A stretch of 64,000 bases of DNA, taken from NCBI GenBank assembly GCA_030770545.1, contig CM061100.1, positions 11,586,501 through 11,650,500 on the forward strand, in the 5' to 3' direction. Source of the DNA: Macropodus opercularis (Eukaryota; Chordata; Actinopteri; Anabantiformes; Osphronemidae). Below the pieces are notes generated by a model, which was not told where the DNA came from, ran no database searches, and saw nothing but the letters and a program-made list of their open reading frames with translations. Position 1 is the stretch's first letter. Each line of letters opens with the position of its first letter. A program made the translations under genes and the position numbers. Below, in pieces: positions 54,761 through 64,000 of this stretch.

Positions 54761-56521
54761 ACTGCTTTGGTTCTATGAGAACACGTCACTAGTGTGTGTT
54801 TCTTTTTAAACAGACAGTATGAACGGGCCTAAAGGAGGAGTGTGGCAATGTGTGTGTAGCTCATAGCATGTTACTCTATGGTTCGACTGCTGGTTGAAGT
54901 TAATTTCCCAGCCTGTTACCTTTAACCTGTGAACAGGCCTCTGCAGTGAGGAGGGATTGGTTCCCGATAAGAGGAGTGAATTTAATTGAGTGGCAGAGTT
55001 GCGTTAACGATTACGGTATCACATAGAATGATTGAAAAACATTGTGATTGTGTCATTATATGTGTGTGTGTGCAGGATTAACATTGCATGAAGCTTTGCT
55101 TTAGTGACTAATGGTAACTAATCGATCAGAGATCTCATGAAATGAAATGACTAATGGTAACTAATCGATCAGAGATCTCATGAAAAGATCATTAATTTAC
55201 ACTTGAGTGTTTTCTGCAGGAGAAATCATGGAATCAGCGTCTACCATCATGGAGGAGGGGGCCCCCCCTAAGCGACACTGCTGATTCCTTCAGCAGGACG
55301 AGTAGCTAAACTGCAGTCCATTCTGAGCGGGAGGTCTCCCTCCCAGCTCACGTGCACGATAAAACCTGAGCTCATGACATAAAGACCAGACTGACTGACT
55401 GAAACAAGGTTTAACAGACTGACCATGAGAAATGTCTGATGTTCGTTGTTTGTTTGTTGATGTTGTTGTCATATAAGGTAATAATTTCCCATTTTGGCTC
55501 AATCTTAAACCCAAACAAGGAGGAGCTGCTTGTTATTGGTGACAGGTTCAGCTGTTCCAGACTGAATGTGGTGTTTTTGTTGTAAACCTGGAGCTCACCC
55601 TAACAACTTGGGTTCACTCTTTCTAGGCACCGCAGCAGTGGACGCCATCACACCAACCATCTCTCTAACGTTCACAACGTTCTCCCACAGGTTCTGTTAG
55701 TATGAGAGGAGGGTGTGGAGTTGCATTAACACCCCCATAGGTTTGCATGTGTTGCACTTTTGTCTATGTGCCTCTCAGCTATCTGCTCTCAGGTTAAAGC
55801 TGCAGTAACAGTCCAGGCGCTAAAGTGATCTGGACACAGAGGATTCACATCCAGGATCGTGTAGAGGAAAAGACTAGAAGAAGACACCAGATGCCCTTGA
55901 GCTATCAGAGCCGATCTCCTAGAAGTAACCAGTCCGTCATAGAGGGTGGCCGACGCCTCATGTCAGCAGCCTGGATCTTCAGGAGCAACATCTCACTAAT
56001 CACTAACGAGACGCCAGACACAGCCCTGTCATGTGTCCATCGGACCAACACGGCTATAGGGCGTGGGCGGATCGCCGTCCTTAGCCGCACAAAACACATC
56101 ACACTCCAACACACACCTGTTCCAGAGGAAACACATACAGGACACGAGTGACGCGGATGGAACGCCGACCTTCACGACATCTCACAGACTCTGGGTTTTT
56201 TGGGTTAATTTGACATTTGATTCGAATAGAGAGTCACCTTCCTTACCCTGCAGGATTTAGTAACGTTAAGTCGTATGTTAAGTTCAAAGGTTCATTTTGT
56301 TTATTGAAATATGTTTAATGTGATGCCAGTTCTGTTAAGCTAAGGATAAAGTTAATTTAATAATTTACTTAGTTGACTCTGTTTTGATCTAGAGGATTTT
56401 GTGGGACAGTATGTGAGTAAGTGCTGTTTCAGTTGGGGATAATATGCATGTGTTAGGTTGTATAGCATGTGTATGAATGTTTCGACTATGGTGGTGCTTT
56501 AGGAAGCCCCAGAGGAGGGAT
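54761..56521 (+). other. ERV-4 3' internal region, no gene recognised
   Basis: I see no env motif, no CX6CC and no convincing frame. A 38-base direct duplication (55105-55142 and 55148-55185, TGACTAATGGTAACTAATCG core) is present. CCCCAGAGGAGGGAT directly before the 3' LTR may be the polypurine tract. Confidence 0.5.
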
Positions 56522-57121
56522 TGTAGTGGAAAATGTGTATACTTGGGATGCAATATATGCTCAGAATGTATAGGATGGAATCTGTACTCTATGTAGGTAT
56601 TAATAGGAATAGGCTCTCATGAAGCACAGGCAAAACAGTCAGGCTGTGAGGTGATGGAGTTTCTGTGTCCAGGACGTGAACCTCTTATTTTGGCGATAAC
56701 ATCCCACATCTGGAAAAGTTCTTGGCGAGTGGGGCTGCTCCGGGAACACGCTAGGTCGAAGTGACCTGTTGATAACTTTCCCGTAAACAGAGTAATTAGT
56801 CTAAAATATCAGGAGTCGAAGACCAAATTTGGGCAATCTGACGCAAGTTGAGGGCTTAAGAACCAACACCCCAAAGCAGAGAGGGGGAGATGTGTGCTGT
56901 GCCGGCTGGGAGACACAGCTGGTGTCTCCCAGCCAGGCTCCGTCCTTCCCCGCGCGCCAGCGAGCTTTACCCCTGCAGGGAGGAATCAGGTGACTTCGTG
57001 TATATCTGCCTTATGTATATCTTTACACCACTCATGTGAAATAAATCATTTGTATTATTTTGAATCTAAGTGCTGTGTTTGACTGAATCCTCTTGGTGAG
57101 GAATATCTGTAAACAACTACA
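56522..57121 (+). repeat. ERV-4 3' LTR
   Basis: 600 bases, TGTAGTGGAAAA...AACTACA, matches 50183-50800 with small indels. AATAAA near 57040. Confidence 0.9.
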
Positions 57122-60100
57122 TCATATCTAGAACAAAAACTTTATTGCCATTGCTTGCATTAAGATGCAGCAGCTTAAAGCATCACTGAAGATGGAAACA
57201 GTGCAAAAACGATTAATGGCCTGTTCTGTGCATTTCAGACCAAAAGAACACTACTTTGAACAAAGTGATTTAAATGCATTTTAAAGGTGTTTGCCTTCTT
57301 CAGGGATGTATTTGGATCATATCTAGCACAAAAACTTTATTGCCATTGCCTCCATTCAGAGACAGCAGCTTAAAGAAATACTGAGGCTTGAAACAGTGCG
57401 AAAACGCTTAATGGCCTGTTCTGTGCATTTCAGACCAAAAGAACACTACTTTGGTCAAAGTGATTTCAATGCATTTTAAAGGTGTTTGCCTCCTTCAGGG
57501 ATGTATTTGGATCATATCTAGCACAAAAACTTCATTGCCATTGCCTCCATTAAGATGCAGCAGCTTAAAGAAATACTGAAGCTTGAAACAGTGCGAAAAC
57601 GCTTAATGGCCTGTTCTGTGCATTTCAGACCAAAAGAACACTACTTTGGTCAAAGTGATTTCAATGCATTTTAAAGGTGTTTGCCTCCTTTAGGGATGTA
57701 TTTGGATCATATCTAGCACAAAAACTTTATTGCCATTGCCTCCATTAAGATGCAGCAGATAAAACAAATACTGAGGCTGGAAACAGTGCGAAAACGCTTA
57801 GAATGGCCTGTTCTGTGCATTTCAGACCAAAAGAACACTACTTTGAACAAAGTGATTTCAAAGCATTTTAAAGGAGTTTGCCTGCTCCAGGGATGTATTT
57901 GGATCATATCTAGCACAAAAACTTTATTGCCATTGCCTCCATTAAGATGCAGCAGCTTAAAGAAATACTGAGGCTGGAAACAGTGCGAAAACGCTTAATG
58001 GCCTGTTCTGTGCATTTCAGACTAAAAGAACACTACTTTGAACAAAATAAATTAAATGCATTTTAAAGTTGTTTGCCTGCTTCAGGGATGTATTTAGATC
58101 ATATCTAGCACAAAAACTTTATTGCCATTGCTTGCATTAAGATGCAGCAGCTTAAAGAAATACTGAGGCTGGAAACAGTGCGAAAACGCTTGTTCTGTGC
58201 ATTTCAGACCAAAAGAACACTACTTTGAACAAAGTGATTTCAATGCATTTTAAAGGTGTTTGCCTGCTTCAGGGATGTATTTGGATCATATCTAGCACAA
58301 AAACTTCATTGCCATTGCCTGCATTAAGATACAGCAGCTTAAAGAAATACTGAGGCTGGAAACAGTGGGAAAACGCTTAGAATGGCCTGTTCTGTGCATT
58401 TCAGACTAAAAGAACACTACTTTGAACAAAGTGATTTAAATGCATTTTAAAGGTGTTTGCCTTCTTCAGGGATGTATTTGGATCATATCTAGCACAAAAA
58501 CTTTATTGCCATTGCTTGCATTAAGATGCAGCAGCTTAAAGAAATACTGAGGCTGTAAACAGTGCGAAAACGCTTAAGATGTTCTGTGCATTTCAGACCA
58601 AAAGAACACTACTTTGGTCAAAGTGACTTCAATTCATTTTAAAGGTGTTTGCCTGCTTCAGGGATGTATTTGGATCATATCTAGCACAAAAACTTTATTG
58701 CCATTGCTTGCATTAAGATGCAGGAGCTTAAAGAAATACTGAGGCTGGAAACAGTGCGAAAACGCTTAATGGCCTGTTCTGTGCATTTCAGACCAAAAGA
58801 ACACTACTTTGGTCAAAGTGATTTCAATGCATTTTAAAGGTGTTTGCCTCCTTTAGGGATGTATTTGGATCATATCTAGCACAAAAACTTTATTGCCATT
58901 GCCTCCATTAAGATGCAGCAGATAAAACAAATACTGAGGCTGGAAACAGTGCGAAAACGCTTAATGGCCTGTTCTGTGCATTTCAGACTAAAAGAACACT
59001 ACTTTGAACAAAATAAATTAAATGCATTTTAAAGGTGTTTGCCTGCTTCAGGGATGTATTGGATGATATCTAGCACAAAAACTTCATTGCCATTGCTTGC
59101 ATTAAAATGCAGCAGCTTAAAGAAATACTGAGGCTGGAAACAGTGCGAAAACGCTTAATCGCCTGTTCTGTGCATTTCAGACCAAAAGAACACTACTTTG
59201 AACAAAGTGATTTAAATGCATTTTAAAGGTGTTTGCTTTCTTCAGGGATGTATTTGGATCATATCTAGCACAAAAACTTTATTGCCATTGCCTCCATTAA
59301 GATGCAGCAGCTTAAAGAAATACTGAGGCTGGAAACAGTGCGAAAACGCTTAGAATGGCCTGTTCTGTGCATTTCAGACTAAAAGAACACTACTTTGAAC
59401 AAAGTGATTTAAATGCATTTTAAAGGTGTTTGCCTTCTTCAGGGATGTATTTGGATCATATCTAGCACAAAAACTTTATTGCCATTGCTTGCATTAAGAT
59501 GCAGCAGCTTAAAGAAATACTGAGGCTGTAAACAGTGCGAAAACGCTTAAGATGTTCTGTGCATTTCAGACCAAAAGAACACTACTTTGGTCAAAGTGAC
59601 TTCAATTCATTTTAAAGGTGTTTGCCTGCTTCAGGGATGTATTTGGATCATATCTAGCACAAAAACTTTATTGCCATTGCTTGCATTAAGATGCAGGAGC
59701 TTAAAGAAATACTGAGGCTGGAAACAGTGCGAAAACGCTTAATGGCCTGTTCTGTGCATTTCAGACCAAAAGAACACTACTTTGGTCAAAGTGATTTCAA
59801 TGCATTTTAAAGGTGTTTGCCTCCTTTAGGGATGTATTTGGATCATATCTAGCACAAAAACTTTATTGCCATTGCCTCCATTAAGATGCAGCAGATAAAA
59901 CAAATACTGAGGCTGGAAACAGTGCGAAAACGCTTAATGGCCTGTTCTGTGCATTTCAGACTAAAAGAACACTACTTTGAACAAAATAAATTAAATGCAT
60001 TTTAAAGGTGTTTGCCTGCTTCAGGGATGTATTGGATGATATCTAGCACAAAAACTTCATTGCCATTGCTTGCATTAAAATGCAGCAGCTTAAAGAAATA

Positions 60101-63100
60101 CTGAGGCTGGAAACAGTGCGAAAACGCTTAATCGCCTGTTCTGTGCATTTCAGACCAAAAGAACACTACTTTGAACAAAGTGATTTAAATGCATTTTAAA
60201 GGTGTTTGCTTTCTTCAGGGATGTATTTGGATCATATCTAGCACAAAAACTTTATTGCCATTGCCTCCATTAAGATGCAGCAGCTTAAAGAAATACTGAG
60301 GCTGGAAACAGTGCGAAAACGCTTAGAATGGCCTGTTCTGTGCATTTCAGACCAAAAGAACACTACCTTGAACAAAGTGATTTAAATGCATTTTAAAGGT
60401 GTTTGCTTTCTTCAGGGATGTATTTGGATCATATCTAGCACAAAAACTTTATTGCCATTGCCTCCATTAAGATGCAGCAGCTTAAAGAAATACTGAGGCT
60501 GGAAACAGTGCGAAAACGCTTGAACGCCTGTTCTGTGAATTTCAGACTAAAAGAACACTACTTTGAAAAAAGTAATTTAAATGCATTTTAAAGGTGTTTG
60601 CCTTCTTCAGGGATGTATTTGGATCATATCTAGCACAAAAACTTTATTGCCATTGCCTCCATTCAGAGACAGCAGCTTAAAGAAATACTGAGGCTGGAAA
60701 CAGTGCGAAAACGCTTGAACGCCTGTTCTGTGAATTTCAGACTAAAAGAACACTACTTTGAACAAAGTGATTTAAATGCATTTTAAAGGTGTTTGCCTTC
60801 TTCAGGGATGTATTTGGATCATATCTAGCACAAAAACTTTATTGCCATTGCCTCCATTCAGAGACAGCAGCTTAAAGAAATACTGAGGCTTGAAACAGTG
60901 CGAAAACGCTTAATGGCCTGTTCTGTGCATTTCAGACCAAAAGAACACTACTTTGGTCAAAGTGATTTCAATGCATTTTAAAGGTGTTTGCCTCCTTCAG
61001 GGATGTATTTGGATCATATCTAGCACAAAAACTTTATTGCCATTGCCTCCATTAAGATGCAGCAGATAAAACAAATACTGAGGCTGGAAACAGTGCGAAA
61101 ACGCTTAGAATGGCCTGTTCTGTGCATTTCAGACCGAAAGAACACTACTTTGAACAAAGTGATTTCAAAGCATTTTAAAGGAGTTTGCCTGCTCCAGGGA
61201 TGTATTTGGATCATATCTAGCACAAAAACTTTATTGCCATTGCCTCCATTAAGATGCAACAGCTTAAAGAAATACTGAGGCTGGAAACAGTGCGAAAACG
61301 CTTAATGGCCTGTTCTGTGCATTTCAGACCAAAAGAACACTACTTTGAACAAAATAAATTAAATGCATTTTAAAGTTGTTTGCCTGCTTCAGGGATGTAT
61401 TTAGATCATATCTAGCACAAAAACTTTATTGCCATTGCCTCCATTAAGATGCAGCAGCTTAAAGAAATACTGAGGCTGGAAACAGTGCGAAAACGCTTGA
61501 ACGCCTGTTCTGTGAATTTCAGACTAAAAGAACACTACTTTGAAAAAAGTAATTTAAATGCATTTTAAAGGTGTTTGCCTTCTTCAGGGATGTATTTGGA
61601 TCATATCTAGCACAAAAACTTTATTGCCATTGCCTCCATTCAGAGACAGCAGCTTAAAGAAATACTGAGGCTTGAAACAGTGCGAAAACGCTTAATGGCC
61701 TGTTCTGTGCATTTCAGACCAAAAGAACACTACTTTGGTCAAAGTGATTTCAATGCATTTTAAAGGTGTTTGCCTCCTTTAGGGATGTATTTGGATCATA
61801 TCTAGCACAAAAACTTTATTGCCATTGCCTCCATTCAGAGACAGCAGCTTAAAGAAATACTGAGGCTGGAAACAGTGCGAAAACGCTTAGAATGGCCTGT
61901 TCTGTGCATTTCAGACCAAAAGAACACTACTTTGAACAAAGTGATTTCAAAGCATTTTAAAGGAGTTTGCCTGCTCCAGGGATGTATTTGGATCATATCT
62001 AGCACAAAAACTTTATTGCCATTGCCTCCATTAAGATGCAGCAGCTTAAAGAAATACTGAGGCTGGAAACAGTGCGAAAACGCTTAATGGCCTGTTCTGT
62101 GCATTTCAGACTAAAAGAACACTACTTTGAACAAAATAAATTAAATGCATTTTAAAGTTGTTTGCCTGCTTCAGGGATGTATTTAGATCATATCTAGCAC
62201 AAAAACTTTATTGCCATTGCTTGCATTAAGATGCAGCAGCTTAAAGAAATACTGAGGCTGGAAACAGTGGGAAAACGCTTAGAATGGCCTGTTCTGTGCA
62301 TTTCAGACTAAAAGAACACTACTTTGAACAAAGTGATTTAAATGCATTTTAAAGGTGTTTGCCTGCTTCAGGGATGTATTTGGATCATATCTAGCACAAA
62401 AACTTCATTGCCATTGCCTGCATTAAGATACAGCAGCTTAAAGAAATACTGAGGCTGGAAACAGTGGGAAAACGCTTAGAATGGCCTGTTCTGTGCATTT
62501 CAGACTAAAAGAACACTACTTTGAACAAAGTGATTTAAATGCATTTTAAAGGTGTTTGCCTTCTTCAGGGATGTATTTGGATAATATGTAGCACAAAAAC
62601 TTTATTGCCATTGCGTGCATTAAGATGCAGCAGCTTAAAGAAATACTGAGGCTGTAAACAGTGCGAAAACGCTTAAGATGTTCTGTGCATTTCAGACCAA
62701 AAGAACACTACTTTGGTCAAAGTGACTTCAATTCATTTTAAAGGTGTTTGCCTGCTTCAGGGATGTATTTGGATCATATCTAGCACAAAAACTTTATTGC
62801 CATTGCTTGCATTAAGATGCAGCAGCTTAAAGAAATACTGAGGCTGTAAACAGTGCGAAAACGCTTAAGATGTTCTGTGCATTTCAGACCAAAAGAACAC
62901 TACTTTGGTCAAAGTGACTTCAATGCATTTTAAAAGGTGTTTGCCTGCTTCAGGGATGTATTTGGATCATATCTAGCACAAAAACTTTATTGCCATTGCC
63001 TCCATTAAGATGCAGCAGATAAAACAAATACTGAGGCTGGAAACAGTGCGAAAACGCTTAATGGCCTGTTCTGTGCATTTCAGACTAAAAGAACACTACT

Positions 63101-64000
63101 TTGAACAAAATAAATTAAATGCATTTTAAAGGTGTTTGCCTGCTTCAGGGATGTATTGGATGATATCTAGCACAAAAACTTCATTGCCATTGCTTGCATT
63201 AAAATGCAGCAGCTTAAAGAAATACTGAGGCTGGAAACAGTGCGAAAACGCTTAATGGCCTGTTCTGTGCATTTCAGACCAAAAGAACACTACTTTGAAC
63301 AAAGTGATTTAAATGCATTTTAAAGGTGTTTGCTTTCTTCAGGGATGTATTTGGATCATATCTAGCACAAAAACTTTATTGCCATTGCCTCCATTAAGAT
63401 GCAGCAGCTTAAAGAAATACTGAGGCTGGAAACAGTGCGAAAACGCTTAGAATGGCCTGTTCTGTGCATTTCAGACCAAAAGAACACTACCTTGAACAAA
63501 GTGATTTAAATGCATTTTAAAGGTGTTTGCTTTCTTCAGGGATGTATTTGGATCATATCTAGCACAAAAACTTTATTGCCATTGCCTCCATTAAGATGCA
63601 GCAGCTTAAAGAAATACTGAGGCTGGAAACAGTGCGAAAACGCTTGAACGCCTGTTCTGTGAATTTCAGACTAAAAGAACACTACTTTGAAAAAAGTAAT
63701 TTAAATGCATTTTAAAGGTGTTTGCCTTCTTCAGGGATGTATTTGGATCATATCTAGCACAAAAACTTTATTGCCATTGCCTCCATTCAGAGACAGCAGC
63801 TTAAAGAAATACTGAGGCTTGAAACAGTGCGAAAACGCTTAATGGCCTGTTCTGTGCATTTCAGACCAAAAGAACACTACTTTGGTCAAAGTGATTTCAA
63901 TGCATTTTAAAGGTGTTTGCCTCCTTTAGGGATGTATTTGGATCATATCTAGCACAAAAACTTTATTGCCATTGCCTCCATTAAGATGCAGCAGATAAAA
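57122..64000 (+). repeat. 195-bp satellite array, about 35 monomers, continues past window
   Basis: The anchor ATCATATCTAGCAC falls at 57316, 57511, 57706, 57903, 58098, 58286, 58482, 58674 and so on: mostly 195, range 188-197. Each monomer has GCAGCTTAAAGAAATACTGA, GGCTGGAAACAGTGCGAAAA, TTCTGTGCATTTCAGAC and GGGATGTATTTGGATCATAT. Monomers vary in blocks (AATGGCC, TTGAACGCC, TTAAGATG variants) that recur at set distances, giving higher-order repeats. Frames of 60-73 codons on both strands follow the monomer and are not taken as genes. Confidence 0.97.
58440..60385 (+). repeat. Higher-order repeat of five monomers, 973 bp, two tandem copies
   Basis: Rare variants recur exactly 973 bases apart: GCAGGAGCTT at 58721 and 59694, GGCTGTAAAC at 58553 and 59526, CTTAATCGCC at 59158 and 60131, GTATTGGATGAT at 59055 and 60028. 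973 is five monomers. The same variant run reappears in part near 62640-63300. Outer boundaries are approximate. Confidence 0.88.

Larger units (their letters stand above)
50183..57121 (+). mobile_element. ERV-4: internally deleted provirus
   Basis: LTRs of 618 and 600 bases bound a long leader, a gag remnant, a short pol remnant and about 1.8 kb without recognisable env. Left flank is env of ERV-3 (CTAT), right flank is satellite (TCAT); the 4-bp duplication expected for this LTR family (seen at the solo LTR, CTGC) is absent. Confidence 0.85.

Noticed and set aside
57750..62060. Frames of 60-73 codons in satellite monomers
   Set aside because: 195 bases is 65 codons, so frames persist by chance; most monomers carry variants that break them.
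57122..64000. CRISPR-like array
   Set aside because: There are no unique spacers between short repeats; whole 195-bp monomers repeat, in eukaryotic DNA.
57122..64000. CENP-B box in the satellite
   Set aside because: The closest phrase (GTTTTCGCACTGTTTCC on the minus strand) does not fit the TTCG....A..CGGG core.

Overview
The window looks like teleost fish chromosomal DNA. The evidence is one spliced vertebrate gene (reep5, five exons, minus strand) set among fish-type Tc1/mariner transposons, L2 and CR1/Rex1-like LINEs, Ty3/gypsy and BEL/Pao LTR retrotransposons, several endogenous retroviruses (ERVs) and a tandem satellite. The species cannot be told from the sequence.

Layout. 1-6480: remnants of three Tc1-like transposons, a (TA)n tract, a gypsy integrase fragment, an L2 tail, a minus-strand ERV deletion derivative and an L2 endonuclease fragment. 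7130-11610: reep5, whose intron 2 holds a truncated Tc1 element and a LINE tail. 11611-13876: intergenic DNA with a divergent inverted duplication. 13877-32977: ERV-1, with paired LTRs, a gag with one internal stop, broken pol and two env copies. ERV-1 is split by BEL-1 (17962-25186), whose LTRs I could not tell apart by eye, and by a gypsy LTR and two solo LTRs. 32978-35461: about 197-bp satellite monomers interrupted by an L2 copy. 35462-48757: BEL-2, split by a LINE that itself contains ERV-2 (38236-43769), a three-level nest. 48772-50182: integrase/env remnant ERV-3. 50183-57121: internally deleted provirus ERV-4. 57122-64000: about 35 monomers of a 195-bp satellite with higher-order structure, running off the window.

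How it fits together. Apart from reep5, nearly everything recognised is selfish DNA. Target-site duplications date several layers: BEL-1 landed in ERV-1 pol (5 bp ATGAG), one solo LTR landed in env copy A (4 bp CTGC), another in env copy B (6 bp AAAATG), and an L2 copy landed in the satellite. ERV-1 and ERV-4 have no matching target duplications, and both end at satellite on the right only, which points to recombination between elements. Points most worth a second look are a UAG followed by a 7-nt spacer and a 12-bp stem at the end of ERV-1 gag, a possible spliced 3' accessory exon in ERV-1, palindromes at the env leader of two different ERVs, an unassigned 440-bp solo LTR, and the satellite's five-monomer higher-order repeat. 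All coding calls in ERVs except reep5 and the BEL-1 polyprotein are broken pseudogenes.
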